From an uncultured beta proteobacterium (GTDB lineage Bacteria; Pseudomonadota; Gammaproteobacteria; Burkholderiales; Burkholderiaceae_B), in contig CAINDJ010000244.1 in assembly GCA_903847325.1 (NCBI GenBank), positions 1 through 48,861 of the forward strand: 48,861 nt of DNA. The letters run 5' to 3'. Numbering within the stretch: position 1 is the first letter of the stretch; each line of letters starts with the position of its first letter. Positions 26,124-35,487 of the stretch are shown here, in pieces. The position numbers were made by a program, and so were the translations under genes. The notes below the pieces were generated by a model. It was not told where the DNA came from. It searched no databases and saw nothing but the letters and a program-made list of their open reading frames with translations.

Positions 26124-26855
26124 TTAAATGATTTCTTTTGACTGAATGCGACTAACGCCCGCTTGTTGCATTTGAGACCAGGCTTTTTGCAGCGAGCCAT
26201 TCAGATCAATGCCGCGTGAGGCATCCTCAATGACGCTTGTATTGAATCCAAGTTTGCGTGCGTCAAGCGCCGACCAGGCTACACAAAAATCTGTCGCAAG
26301 TCCGCAGAGGTAAACATTTTTAATGTTTCGCTCTTTCAGGAATCCAGACAGCCCGGTGTATGTCTTGCCATCGGCTTCGATAAATGCGGAGTAGCTATCT
26401 ACACCTGAGTGATAGCCCTTGCGCACAATAACTTGTGCATGAGGAATATCAATGGCACTCGCAATCGCAGCATCAGCCGTGCCTTGCACGCAATGCATCG
26501 GCCAAAGCACTTGTTCGCCATACGGCAGTGTGATGGTCTCATAGGGTTTTTTGCCGGGATGTTGCGAAGCAAATGAAATGTGATCGCTTGTATGCCAGTC
26601 TTGTGTCAGCACAACATTCTCGAATTTTTTGGCGAGTGCGTTAATCACCTCAATCGTTTGGTCGCCTTTTTGAACCGCGAGTGTTCCACCGGGCAGGAAA
26701 CAGTTTTGCAAGTCGATGACGATTAACGCATCTTGTGGCCCGGGACGTATCGTCGAAGATGCTTGTGCCAACGCTGAAAATAGCGTGCCTGCGCTGGCCG
26801 TTGCGGTTGCTGTGGTCAGTGCGCCGAGACGCTGAATAAAAAGTCTGCGTTTCAT
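26124..26855 (-). CDS. Nicotinamidase-like hydrolase with Tat signal
   Basis: 243 residues. Isochorismatase-fold amidohydrolase with the PncA catalytic triad visible: D48 (VIDLQNCFLPGG), K146 (VRKGYHS) and C191 (GLATDFCVAWSA). Metal ligands lie in TQDWHTSDHISFASQHPG (D86, H88, H99). Unusually, the N-terminus KRRLFIQRLG plus a hydrophobic stretch to ALAQA is a twin-arginine signal, so the enzyme should act in the periplasm. Its ATG overlaps the stop of the upstream ATPase gene (ATGA), making it the last gene of the peptide-importer operon. Could hydrolyse nicotinamide or a related amide. Confidence 0.85.
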   Translation of the reverse strand: MKRRLFIQRLGALTTATATASAGTLFSALAQASSTIRPGPQDALIVIDLQNCFLPGGTLAVQKGDQTIEVINALAKKFENVVLTQDWHTSDHISFASQHPGKKPYETITLPYGEQVLWPMHCVQGTADAAIASAIDIPHAQVIVRKGYHSGVDSYSAFIEADGKTYTGLSGFLKERNIKNVYLCGLATDFCVAWSALDARKLGFNTSVIEDASRGIDLNGSLQKAWSQMQQAGVSRIQSKEII

Positions 26856-27820
26856 GAATTTTTTTCCGATGCAGCATACAGGTGGCAAGCAACCTCGCCT
26901 TGTTTATCTTTAGTCAATACAGGCTTTACCGTTGAGCAGCAGGAGAGCAACTGTTTGCAACGTGGGTGAAAAGTACAGCCTGTCGGTGGATGCAGAGGAT
27001 CCGGGAATGATAAACCCAGGCCCATATCCGGAATCCCCAGGCCAGTTTCTGGTGTGAGTACAGAGGCCAGTAACGCCTGCGTGTAAGGGTGTCGGGGATA
27101 TTTAAAAAGCTCCGCTGTTTGCGCAAGCTCAGCAACCTGGCCGAGATACATGACTGCTACTTGTGTCGCAATGTGTTCGACGACAGCAAGGTTGTGACTG
27201 ATAAACACATAGGTCAGATTAAATTCTTTGCGTAAATCCATCAGCAGATTCAAGATCTGTGCCTGCACTGACACGTCGAGTGCTGAAGTGGGCTCATCGC
27301 AAATCACAATCTCAGGTTGCATGACAAGGGCGCGCGCGATTGCGACGCGTTGACGCTGACCGCCTGACAACTGGCCGGGTGTGCTGTCTGCATACCGGGG
27401 AGGCAGGCCGACCCTCTCAAGCATATCAATTGCTTTATGGCGTCGCGCTTGTTTACTACCCACGCCATGAATATCGAGTGGGAAAGACACGATCGAGGCA
27501 ATGCTGCGACGTGGATTAAGCGAGGAGTAGGGATCCTGAAAGACGGGTTGCACACGTCGGGCGAGTTCGCGGCGATCCATCTTGCCAATATCCTGGCCTT
27601 CTATCTGGATACTGCCCTGACTCGGGGGCGTTAACCCCAGTAGCATTTTTGCGAGCGTTGATTTGCCACAGCCCGATTCGCCCACGATACCCATGACATC
27701 ACCGCGATTGACTGCGAGGTCTACGCCATTGACTGCGTGCAATGTCTGTTTCGCTTTGAATAAGCCGGCACTGACGGAAAATGTACGGTGCAGATTCTGA
27801 GTCTGAATCAATGCACTCAT
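26852..27820 (-). CDS. Oligopeptide/dipeptide ABC transporter ATPase (DppF/OppF-like)
   Basis: 322 residues starting at the ATG that overlaps the previous ATPase stop (ATGA, 27817-27820). Walker [10 protein letters not shown], signature [15 protein letters not shown], Walker [13 protein letters not shown], and the Opp-specific C-terminal cysteine segment TGCTFHPRCKQLLSCC. Second ATPase of the importer, coupled at both ends to its neighbours. Confidence 0.93.
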   Translation of the reverse strand: MSALIQTQNLHRTFSVSAGLFKAKQTLHAVNGVDLAVNRGDVMGIVGESGCGKSTLAKMLLGLTPPSQGSIQIEGQDIGKMDRRELARRVQPVFQDPYSSLNPRRSIASIVSFPLDIHGVGSKQARRHKAIDMLERVGLPPRYADSTPGQLSGGQRQRVAIARALVMQPEIVICDEPTSALDVSVQAQILNLLMDLRKEFNLTYVFISHNLAVVEHIATQVAVMYLGQVAELAQTAELFKYPRHPYTQALLASVLTPETGLGIPDMGLGLSFPDPLHPPTGCTFHPRCKQLLSCCSTVKPVLTKDKQGEVACHLYAASEKNS

Positions 27821-28800
27821 GCTGCACCTCTCACGCAACGCCACTGCTGACCACTGTTTGAGTGGTGAACAGGGATTTCTTGCTCACAGATCTCCTGCGC
27901 GTACTCACAACGGTCACGGAAGGCACAGCCTGAGATGTCGCCAATCAGTGACGGCACAACCCCAGGGATGGTTCCGAGCTTGCCGCCTGGTGCAGTTTTA
28001 CCGGGTACGGGTATGCATCGCATGAGGCCGGTCGTGTAAGGATGTTGTGGATTGGCAAAGATATCATGCGCCGAGCCTTCTTCAACGATCTGACCGGCAT
28101 ACATGACCGCCACGCGGTCAGCGATACGCGCAACGACCCCCAGGTCATGGGTAATTAAAACCATTGCAATACCGAGCTCTTGCTGCAGGTCTGCGAGCAA
28201 TCTCAGGATTTGAGCTTGAATAGTGACGTCTAACGCCGTACTCGGTTCGTCAGCAATCAGTAACTCTGGATCGCACATCAGCGCCATCGCGATCATGACG
28301 CGTTGGCGCAAGCCACCGGACAGCTGATGCGGATATTGTCCGAGTCGCTGCGCGGCCGAGGCAATACCGACTTTTTCGAGGAGCTCAATCGCGCGTGCTT
28401 GCGCTTGTTCTTTTGAGGCACCCTTATGGTGACGGTAGTGCTCGGTCAGTTGATCGCCGATGGTGTAGGCAGGATTGAGCGCTGTCATCGGCTCCTGAAA
28501 GATCATCGCCATACGGTTACCGCGCAGGGTATTAATGCGCTTGGTCGATGCTGCACCGAGATCTTCGTTTAAAAAGGAGAGCGCGCGCGTGCTGCGCGTT
28601 GCGACCTTGGGTAGCAAGCCCATGATAGAGAGTGAGGTCATGGACTTACCACAACCCGATTCACCTACGATACAAAGCGTCTCGCCGCGTCTGACTTGAA
28701 AGGAGACATCACGTACCGCGTGTAAGGGACCTGCGGCGGTTTTGATATCGACACACAGGCCTTGAACATCCAGCACAACCTCTTGATTGCTCATGGTCAT
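27817..28800 (-). CDS. Oligopeptide/dipeptide ABC transporter ATPase (DppD/OppD-like)
   Basis: 327 residues. Walker [10 protein letters not shown], signature [15 protein letters not shown], Walker [14 protein letters not shown], and the C-terminal Opp/Dpp extension [16 protein letters not shown]. The start ATG overlaps the upstream permease stop (ATGA); a second ATG lies two codons on. Pairs with the following ATPase to power the permeases. Confidence 0.93.
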   Translation of the reverse strand: MTMSNQEVVLDVQGLCVDIKTAAGPLHAVRDVSFQVRRGETLCIVGESGCGKSMTSLSIMGLLPKVATRSTRALSFLNEDLGAASTKRINTLRGNRMAMIFQEPMTALNPAYTIGDQLTEHYRHHKGASKEQAQARAIELLEKVGIASAAQRLGQYPHQLSGGLRQRVMIAMALMCDPELLIADEPSTALDVTIQAQILRLLADLQQELGIAMVLITHDLGVVARIADRVAVMYAGQIVEEGSAHDIFANPQHPYTTGLMRCIPVPGKTAPGGKLGTIPGVVPSLIGDISGCAFRDRCEYAQEICEQEIPVHHSNSGQQWRCVRGAA

Positions 28801-29711
28801 GCTCTCTCGTCAGGCGAAAACAACTGATGCAATCCGTCTCCGGCGAGATTGATTGCAAAAATCAATATTGCCAGTGCGGTACCGGGGATGGCGATCAACC
28901 AGAATGAAAAGAACATATACGACTTTGCCTCTGAAATCATCAGACCCCAGGAGGGCAGGGGTGGTTGCACACCGAGTCCCAGAAAGGAGAGTGCGGCTTC
29001 GAGCAGAATTGCGCTCGCGGCCTCAAGTGTCGCAATCACAATTAGCTGAGGCATGACGTTAGGGAGTACCTCGGTCATCAGGATCCGAAAGGTCGACGCA
29101 CCCGCTGACTGTGCAGCCGATACATATTCCATGGCGCGCACTTGTTGCGTTGCACTGCGCATGACGACTGCGAAACGATCCCATTTGAGTAAACCCAGTA
29201 CCAGGATCACCACCCAGAGCGAGCTGCCAACAATGGCAACCGTTGCCAGTGCGACCAGAATCACCGGCATGGAGAGTCGGGTCGTCACCAGAAACGAAAC
29301 AAGCATGTCAGCGCGACCACCAAAATAGCCTGCCAGCATCCCCATGGTCGTACCGATTAATCCGGAAATACAGGCAACAGAAATGCCGATCAATAGCGAG
29401 ATACGTGCACCATAAAAAAGTCTGGAAAGATAATCGCGCCCCAGCTGATCTGTCCCGAGTGGATGGAGCCAGGTACCTTTTTCAAACCAGACCGGCGGTA
29501 CGGTGCGATACGCGAGGTCCTGAACATATGGATCAAATGGCGAAAAAAGAGGCGCAAATATCGCGATGACGATAATGATCAACAACAGACCACAGCCGAT
29601 CGTAAGTGCTTTGTTTTGTTCGATGCGCTGCCAAAGCGTGCGACGCCTGGAGGTCTGACTGCCAACAGGTTTTGGAATATGTACGGGGGAGTGGTTTGCG
29701 GAGCTTGACAT
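28797..29711 (-). CDS. Peptide ABC transporter permease (DppC/OppC-like)
   Basis: 304 residues. N-terminal cytoplasmic tail of about 35 residues and the OppC_N-type first helix, then the conserved HPLGTDQLGRDYLSRLFYGARISL that marks DppC/OppC proteins. Further membrane segments and the EAA-like MEYVSAAQSAGASTFRILM follow. 3 nt after the DppB-like gene. Confidence 0.93.
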   Translation of the reverse strand: MSSSANHSPVHIPKPVGSQTSRRRTLWQRIEQNKALTIGCGLLLIIIVIAIFAPLFSPFDPYVQDLAYRTVPPVWFEKGTWLHPLGTDQLGRDYLSRLFYGARISLLIGISVACISGLIGTTMGMLAGYFGGRADMLVSFLVTTRLSMPVILVALATVAIVGSSLWVVILVLGLLKWDRFAVVMRSATQQVRAMEYVSAAQSAGASTFRILMTEVLPNVMPQLIVIATLEAASAILLEAALSFLGLGVQPPLPSWGLMISEAKSYMFFSFWLIAIPGTALAILIFAINLAGDGLHQLFSPDERA

Positions 29712-29714
29712 GAT

Positions 29715-30632
29715 TTAGGCCACCCGGATGCGAGGGTCAAGCCAGGCGTTGGCGATATCGGAGGCCAAGGTCAGCAGGATATAAATCACGGAGAGCAGCA
29801 GCACGATGATTTGTGTCACGGGGAAATCTTTATAGGTAATGCTTTGGTAGGCGAGATAGCCCAGGCCGTCCAGCGCGAAGATTGTTTCGACCACCACTGA
29901 GCCACCCAGCAGAAAACCTAATTGCACCGCAGCCAGGGCTACAACTGGAACGATGGCATTACGCAAAGCATGCTTAAAAATAACGGTGCTGGGTGATAAG
30001 CCTTTAGCGCGTGCGGTACGGATGTAGTCCGCGCCGAGCACTTCAATCATGCCCGCACGGATGAGGCGCATAAACGCAGGCGCGACGTAATAGCCAAGCG
30101 CGATAGATGGCATGACAAAGTGTTGCCAGGTGCCACTACCCGATACGGGCAGGATGCGCCAGGATATTGAAAACAACATGATGAGAATAAGTGCGAAAAA
30201 GAAATTCGGCAAAGCCTGCCCCAGCACTGCGATCGCCAGGCACAGTCGGTCGATCCAGCTGTTTTTATAGATTGCCGCAAGGATCCCCAATGGCACAGAG
30301 ATGACTAATGCAACGCCCAGCGAGCAGACGGCCAGCAGCAACGTGGTTTCGAGTTTGCTGAAAACCAGAGGCGCTACGGGGGTTTTAAAATAAACCGAGG
30401 TACCCAGGTCTCCCCGGATGATTTGCCACAACCAGTCGCCGTACTGCACGACCAGGGGACGGTCAAAGCCATAGGTTTGGCGGATCATCGCGATATCTGC
30501 GTCGCTGGCGCCTTCTCCGGCCAAGGCCACAGCAGGGTCGCCCGTGAGATGCAGCAACAGATAGGCGATGATCGAGACGGTCAGCGCCACCATGAGCGCT
30601 AACCCTAGCCTTTTAAAGAGATAACCAATCAT
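29715..30632 (-). CDS. Peptide ABC transporter permease (DppB/OppB-like)
   Basis: 305 residues. Starts with the typical MIGYLFKRLGLALMVAL helix. The periplasmic linker has RQTYGFDRPLVVQYGDWLW and GDLGTSVYFKTPV, and the EAA loop is GADYIRTARAKGLSPSTVIF. About six membrane helices. 34 nt after the receptor gene. Confidence 0.93.
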   Translation of the reverse strand: MIGYLFKRLGLALMVALTVSIIAYLLLHLTGDPAVALAGEGASDADIAMIRQTYGFDRPLVVQYGDWLWQIIRGDLGTSVYFKTPVAPLVFSKLETTLLLAVCSLGVALVISVPLGILAAIYKNSWIDRLCLAIAVLGQALPNFFFALILIMLFSISWRILPVSGSGTWQHFVMPSIALGYYVAPAFMRLIRAGMIEVLGADYIRTARAKGLSPSTVIFKHALRNAIVPVVALAAVQLGFLLGGSVVVETIFALDGLGYLAYQSITYKDFPVTQIIVLLLSVIYILLTLASDIANAWLDPRIRVA

Positions 30633-30666
30633 TTCATGAGACTTTTAACGCCGTGCGTGAAAGACA

Positions 30667-32223
30667 TTATTTCCAGCTCATTTCCCAGAAACGAACCAGT
30701 TCGTCCTGGTAAGGCGTGAATTTCACATCCTTGTTTGCAACATAATAGACAGGCAGAGTCCAGAGCGGCACAGCGAGCGCTTTTTCTGAAATCATCACCA
30801 GTGCTTTGTTGTAAACCGCCTTGCGTTCGACGGGGTCAATCGTGTGATCACCCTCGTCGAGCAGTTTAATGATCGCCGGGTCGCGCGCGACATCGTCGCT
30901 TCCGCCGCCAAAGTAGACGGGGGTAGAGGCCGATGTATCGTTCACCAGGTTTGATCCCCAGGTCTGGTGCGTAATCGATGTTTTGTTTGCCCGTGCCAGA
31001 TCACGCATGGCGGCATATTGCATAAAACCCAGTTTGGCCTTAATACCAACAGCCTGGAGATAATTGATCATGGCCTCAGTCTGATTCCGTTCGCGGTACG
31101 ACATCAGATCGACGGAAAAGCCATTTGGAAACCCTGCTTCAGCGAGTAGCTTTTTAGACAAGGCGGGATCGTATTTGTACACCGGCACGCCATCACTGCT
31201 GCAAGCAACTTGCGTGGGGGTGCACATCGAATTGAGGAGCTCGCCACCGCCGACGATATTTTTAAGAATGGATTCGCGATCAATTGCATGCGCAATCGCT
31301 TTGCGCACACGGATGTCCTTGAGCTCAGGACTAGGTGTGCCTTCCAGAATATTGAACTGTAAAAATACCATCCGCATGGTGTTGCCACTCTGTACTTGCA
31401 AGTGCGGCAATGTTTTTAAATTTTCTGCCTGATCTTTTGGCACGTGCATGATGAAGTCTTCACCGCCCGACATCACCTCAGCCATTTGTGTCTGGCGGTC
31501 AGAGATAAAGCGGATTTTGACTTTATTAATGGTTGGTTGTTTTTTAGGTGACTCTTTAAAGTAGTCAGCGTTGCGCTCTAGCGTGACGGATTTACCGGGT
31601 ATGTTTTCTACGATTTTGTAGGGTCCCGAGCCAACAGGTTTAGCGTTCATACCTGCAGGGCCGACTTCCTGGTAATACTTGGCCGGGTGAATCGCAAGCG
31701 TGGTGGCCAGATAGTCAATCGCAGCAGGGAATGGTTCCTTGGCGATAATGCGGACTTTAAATTTGTCGATTTTTTCGACTTTATCAATCCACCGAACGTT
31801 TTGCTGTGTAGTTGCTTTGTTTTTAGGATCTGCAACGTAGTTCAGGGTGAACACGACCGAGTCTGCGTCGAACTCTTCGCCGTTGTGAAATTTCACGCCT
31901 TCGCGCAGATCAAACTCGAGCGTTTTGTCGTCGATTTGTTTCCAGCTCTTGGCCAGTTGCCCTGAGTATTCGTTTGTGACCGCATCGCGATAGACCAGCG
32001 TATCCCAAACGTTGTTGGCGATGATGACGCCAATTCGAACGTTGTTGAAATATGGGTCAATGTTCTCAGGCGCCTGATCATAGGCCATGCCCAGGGTGTT
32101 GTTGGCTTTATTGGCTAGTGCAACGGGCGAAATCAGACTCGCCGAAATAACGCACGCTGTGAGTGCCAGTAAGGCTTTGATCCGGTGCATGCTCGGAGCA
32201 TGATACTGAGCGTTCTTTTTCAT
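30667..32223 (-). CDS. Peptide-type ABC transporter substrate-binding protein (SBP_bac_5)
   Basis: 518 residues from ATG 32223 (AGGACACTC upstream). A later ATG (MHRIKALLALTACVI) just before the hydrophobic core and an earlier in-frame start are alternatives. Signal peptide ends near PVALA/NKA. Family features: a LEFDLREGVKFHNGEEFDADSVVFTL-type segment, seen as FDLREGVKFHNGEEF, and ALAVPLWTLPVYYV near the C-terminus. Binds di/oligopeptides or related molecules (glutathione, nickel chelates and opines also occur in the family). First gene of the minus-strand operon. Confidence 0.9.
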   Translation of the reverse strand: MKKNAQYHAPSMHRIKALLALTACVISASLISPVALANKANNTLGMAYDQAPENIDPYFNNVRIGVIIANNVWDTLVYRDAVTNEYSGQLAKSWKQIDDKTLEFDLREGVKFHNGEEFDADSVVFTLNYVADPKNKATTQQNVRWIDKVEKIDKFKVRIIAKEPFPAAIDYLATTLAIHPAKYYQEVGPAGMNAKPVGSGPYKIVENIPGKSVTLERNADYFKESPKKQPTINKVKIRFISDRQTQMAEVMSGGEDFIMHVPKDQAENLKTLPHLQVQSGNTMRMVFLQFNILEGTPSPELKDIRVRKAIAHAIDRESILKNIVGGGELLNSMCTPTQVACSSDGVPVYKYDPALSKKLLAEAGFPNGFSVDLMSYRERNQTEAMINYLQAVGIKAKLGFMQYAAMRDLARANKTSITHQTWGSNLVNDTSASTPVYFGGGSDDVARDPAIIKLLDEGDHTIDPVERKAVYNKALVMISEKALAVPLWTLPVYYVANKDVKFTPYQDELVRFWEMSWK

Positions 32224-32242
32224 GAGTGTCCTAGTTGGCCAT

Positions 32243-32255
32243 ATCGCAATGCGAT
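32243..32255. promoter_or_regulatory. 13-bp palindrome upstream of peptide importer
   Basis: ATCGCA-A-TGCGAT is a perfect palindrome 20 bp upstream of the receptor start codon. Further upstream CTTGCTT (32291-32297) and AAGCAAG (32319-32325) form a second inverted repeat in the 255-bp divergent gap. Both are operator candidates; no regulator gene is adjacent. Confidence 0.3.
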
Positions 32256-32478
32256 GACGTGTATACCAGTTTGTAAATATTGCTAACAAGCTTGCTTAAT
32301 TATCGTGCTGTTTCATTCAAGCAAGTTACATGCCAAATTTATCATTTTAAAAATTTGAATGTTTGGGTTTTCTTCAGTCTAATGGTAAATACTCAAAACC
32401 TGTCGCACCTTGTGCGCAGTCATGCTATATCTGAGCGCTGGACGTTGAATCACAAGTCGAAATATTAAAAGGCTACTT

Positions 32479-33528
32479 ATGTCGAATGACGCTTTGCAGC
32501 AAGCGGTGCAGTTCTCGATCGATCACGAAACGACCTGGGATCGTGATTGCAATGGCAAATGGGGTGTACATATTTCCGATCCGCCACCATGGAATCGTTT
32601 ATACGGCCCTGTCCACTCACGCGGCCCCGTGTCCGGCACGATTGTTCAAAACGGTAAAACCCTTGTTTCCTGGGGTGAACCCAAGCGTGCGGATCTGACC
32701 TTCAGTGTTGCTAAAACTTGTCTGGCGCTGCTAGCTGGCGTTGCACATGATCGTGGACTGCTGCCCGATGTCAATGAGCCGATTGGTAAACGTGTCAAAG
32801 GTATTGGTTTTGATCATGGTAATAACGCCTTGATCACCTGGGCCCAGATGCTCCAGCAGACTAGTGAGTGGGAAGGCACATGCTTTGATATCCCCGATCA
32901 GGCCGATCGTTACCGTGCGGTGACCTTTGCTGCGGCACCAGACGGTAAAAAAGGCGATGCGCGTCCACTGCAAACTCCTGGCACTTACTGGGAATACAAC
33001 GATGTGCGGATTAATCAGCTCTCGCTTGCTTTGCTGCACTTGTTTCAGCGTCCGCTGCCGGAAGTCTTTCGCGAAGCCATCATGCGTCCAGTCGGGGCTA
33101 CAGAGGACTGGAACTGGGTAGGTTATGACAACGCATGGGTAGAGATCGCAGGAAAACGCGTGCAGTCCGTGCCAGGGGGTACGCACTGGGGCGGTGGTAT
33201 GTCAATCAGCGCCGAGGATCAGGCGCTAGTGGGGCAGATGATGCTCAACGAAGGTGTTGCCGCCAATGGCAATCGGGTTATTTCCGCTGAATGGATCAGG
33301 CAAATGCAGGTGCCCTGTGATTTGGCACCTTTTTATGGCTACCTGGTCTGGTTGAATAAAGATCAGAAAGTGTTCCCCAGCGTGCCCGCATCGAGCTATT
33401 TCGCTGTCGGAGCAGGGAGCTCATTTACCTGGATTGAACCTGAGAAAAAGCTGGTTGTGATTGTGCGTTGGCTAAATTCCGCGCATGCGGATGAATTTTT
33501 TGGCAAGGTTTACAACGCAATAGCCTGA
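32479..33528 (+). CDS. Beta-lactamase-fold serine hydrolase (class C/esterase type)
   Basis: 349 residues, ATG 32479 after AAAGGC. Penicillin-binding-protein-like fold: nucleophile SxxK motif SVAKTCLALLAG (near residue 76) and the tyrosine motif YNDVRIN (near residue 172). C-terminal strand region YFAVGAGSSFTWIEP. No signal peptide, so it should be cytoplasmic, unlike AmpC. Family members hydrolyse esters, amides or D-amino-acid peptides. Divergent from the peptide importer, suggesting it processes an imported peptide or amide (inference). Confidence 0.82.
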   Translation: MSNDALQQAVQFSIDHETTWDRDCNGKWGVHISDPPPWNRLYGPVHSRGPVSGTIVQNGKTLVSWGEPKRADLTFSVAKTCLALLAGVAHDRGLLPDVNEPIGKRVKGIGFDHGNNALITWAQMLQQTSEWEGTCFDIPDQADRYRAVTFAAAPDGKKGDARPLQTPGTYWEYNDVRINQLSLALLHLFQRPLPEVFREAIMRPVGATEDWNWVGYDNAWVEIAGKRVQSVPGGTHWGGGMSISAEDQALVGQMMLNEGVAANGNRVISAEWIRQMQVPCDLAPFYGYLVWLNKDQKVFPSVPASSYFAVGAGSSFTWIEPEKKLVVIVRWLNSAHADEFFGKVYNAIA

Positions 33529-33567
33529 AATAGTCTGATTACAGTGTCTTTTCAGACTGATTAGGCG

Positions 33568-33601
33568 AAAACGGGTGGGGTAACTCCTACCCGTTTTGCA
33601 T
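33568..33601 (+). terminator. Terminator-like hairpin after serine hydrolase
   Basis: AAAACGGGT (33568-33576) pairs with ACCCGTTTT (33589-33597), a 9-bp perfect stem with a 12-nt loop, followed by GCATTTT. About 40 nt after the hydrolase stop. Confidence 0.6.
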
Positions 33602-33671
33602 TTTAAAGAATCCCAAGCTTGATTTATGATGTGGGTATCACTCATACGCGTTTAAGCGTTCAAGGATTCTC

Positions 33672-34955
33672 ATGCGTAAATTTGTCCTGTCTGCTGCAAC
33701 GGCAGCACTTGCACTGACGCTTGGCACTGGTGGTGAGCTTTCAGGTATCTCTCTGAATCCTCAAGCCTATGCCCAGTCTAGCCAGCAGTCCGCTAACTTA
33801 TCCCAGCCACAGTTGCAGTCGCTGGTTTCCCCGATTGCTTTGTATCCCGACTCTTTGCTGTCGCAAATGTTGATGGCTGCAACGTATCCGCTCGAGGTCG
33901 CTGAGGCTGCCAACTGGCAGCGTAGCAACCAACACCTGGCTGGTACGCAATTACAAGACGCTCTCAAGCCCCAGACATGGGACAACAGTGTGAAGTCTTT
34001 AGTGTCTTTCCCCGAGGCACTTGAGAGACTAGGTAACAATCTGAGTTGGACCCAAAAACTTGGGGATGCCTATCTGGCACAGCCTAAGGATTTAATGCAG
34101 GCAGTGCAAAGTCTGCGTGCCAAGGCTAAGCAGGCTGGTAATCTCCAGTCCAACCAGCAGGTACAGGTGAGTACCGAACAGTCCAACATTATTATTGTTC
34201 CTGCTAATCCGCAGGTCATTTATGTCCCGACTTACAACCCAACCATGGTGTATGGTGCCTGGGCCTATCCTGCTTATCCTCCTTACCCTGCCTACAACCC
34301 TGCCTGGGGCATGTTAGCGTTTGGGGCAGGCATGGCTGTGGGCGCTGCGCTCTGGTCTACTCCTCACTGGGGCAGTGGCTCGATCACCGTCAACAACAAT
34401 ACGTTTAATAATTTCAACCACAGCTTTAACTCCGTTAATAATCTCTCTTCAGAGCGTTTAGGCGGCAACAGTAATTGGAATTACAACCCCGCACACCGCG
34501 ATGGTGTGCCGTACAGTAACTCCGCACTGAACAACCGTTATGGTGATGGCAACCGAAGCGCGATTGATCGTAATGACATCCAGCGTCAGCAAAATGCCGC
34601 GAATGACTGGAAAAACAACGCTTCACCGCAGGATAAAGAGCGCGCCCAGCAGGCACGTCAAAATGCGCAAAACACCTTTAACCGCGATGCATCTCCTCAG
34701 GAAAAACAACAGGCTAGCCAGATGAAATCTGAAGCCTCGAGCGATCGTGCGCAAGATCGCGCCAATCCTAATCAAGGTCGTGAAGCGGCCCAGGAAAACC
34801 AGATGCGCAGTCAAGGTCGTAGCGATGTGAGTCAAGACCGCTCAAGCGGTGGTGACCGTAGCTTTGGCGGTGATCGTTCAGGTGGTGATCGCAGTTTTGG
34901 TGGTGGTGGACGCGGCGGCTTTGGCGGCGGACATTTCGGTGGATTCAGGCGTTAA
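33672..34955 (+). CDS. DUF3300 exported protein with Gly-rich tail
   Basis: 427 residues, ATG 33672 after AAGGATTCTC. Signal peptide to about residue 35 (AYAQ). The DUF3300 domain spans about residues 47-260: LVSPIALYPDSLLSQMLMAATYP, WTQKLGDAYLAQPKDLMQAVQ, IIIVPANPQVIYVPTYNP. An aromatic YPAYPPYPAYNPAW stretch and a short hydrophobic segment follow. The C-terminal third is Asn/Gln-rich then RGG-like repeats (SFGGDRSGGDRSFGGG). Exported protein of unknown function, seen widely in proteobacteria. Confidence 0.85.
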   Translation: MRKFVLSAATAALALTLGTGGELSGISLNPQAYAQSSQQSANLSQPQLQSLVSPIALYPDSLLSQMLMAATYPLEVAEAANWQRSNQHLAGTQLQDALKPQTWDNSVKSLVSFPEALERLGNNLSWTQKLGDAYLAQPKDLMQAVQSLRAKAKQAGNLQSNQQVQVSTEQSNIIIVPANPQVIYVPTYNPTMVYGAWAYPAYPPYPAYNPAWGMLAFGAGMAVGAALWSTPHWGSGSITVNNNTFNNFNHSFNSVNNLSSERLGGNSNWNYNPAHRDGVPYSNSALNNRYGDGNRSAIDRNDIQRQQNAANDWKNNASPQDKERAQQARQNAQNTFNRDASPQEKQQASQMKSEASSDRAQDRANPNQGREAAQENQMRSQGRSDVSQDRSSGGDRSFGGDRSGGDRSFGGGGRGGFGGGHFGGFRR

Positions 34956-34968
34956 TGGAATGACTATC

Positions 34969-35343
34969 ATGAAAAAAATTATTGCAATGACTGTGATGGC
35001 CTTTCTGCCTGTCGCACAGAGCTATTCACAAACAACCACGGCTATCCCAAAAGCGGACGTTTCAACCGAAGCCATGATTAAGCTTTGTCAGGATAAAGGT
35101 GATGTGGTTGCTCAGACTTTTTGTTTCGGTTTTGGCGAAGGCGTCTATCAGGCGAATCTCGTGAATCCTGATTCAAAGCTCGCTCCAAAGGTCTGCGTAC
35201 CGCAGGGCGGTATCGGCGTATCTCGCGATGAAGTGCTTGCTGAGTTCATCAAGTGGGCCCAGGCACACCCTGAATACAACAAAGAATTTGCCGCTTCGAC
35301 CGTATTACGTTACTTGCCAATCCGTTTTCCCTGCAAGGGCTGA
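34969..35343 (+). CDS. Rap1a/Tai-family exported protein
   Basis: 124 residues from ATG 34969 (MKKIIAMTVMAFLPVAQSYS signal peptide); another ATG lies three codons earlier, and the open frame extends back into the DUF3300 gene. The pattern fits Rap1a/Tai immunity-type proteins: MIKLCQ, FCFGFGEGVYQAN, KVCVPQGGIGVSRDEVLAEF, HPEYNKEFAASTVLRYL, and a final FPC. Four cysteines could make two disulfides. Founding members neutralise periplasmic amidase effectors of type VI secretion, but most homologues have no known partner, and no effector is adjacent here. Confidence 0.75.
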   Translation: MKKIIAMTVMAFLPVAQSYSQTTTAIPKADVSTEAMIKLCQDKGDVVAQTFCFGFGEGVYQANLVNPDSKLAPKVCVPQGGIGVSRDEVLAEFIKWAQAHPEYNKEFAASTVLRYLPIRFPCKG

Positions 35344-35368
35344 AGACTTTCCCGACTTTAGTTACAAT
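35340..35368 (+). promoter_or_regulatory. Candidate tRNA-Leu promoter
   Basis: TACAAT at 35363-35368 is a good -10, with its predicted start about 8 nt before the tRNA 5' end. The -35 (CTGAAG, 17-bp spacing) matches only weakly. Confidence 0.35.
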
Positions 35369-35383
35369 GCTGTCTGAAGTTGT

Positions 35384-35468
35384 GCCCCGATGATGAAATC
35401 GGTAGACATATGAGACTTAAAATCTCAGGCTTAAGGGCGTGCCGGTTCGATTCCGGCTCGGGGCACCA
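35384..35468 (+). tRNA. tRNA-Leu (anticodon UAA)
   Basis: 85 nt including encoded CCA. Acceptor GCCCCGA pairs with TCGGGGC. Anticodon stem TGAGA / TCTCA encloses the loop CTTAAAA, giving anticodon TAA. A long variable arm (class II) and the T arm GCCGG-TTCGATT-CCGGC complete the cloverleaf. Confidence 0.96.
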
Positions 35469-35487
35469 GCTTCGTTTATTTTGAATC

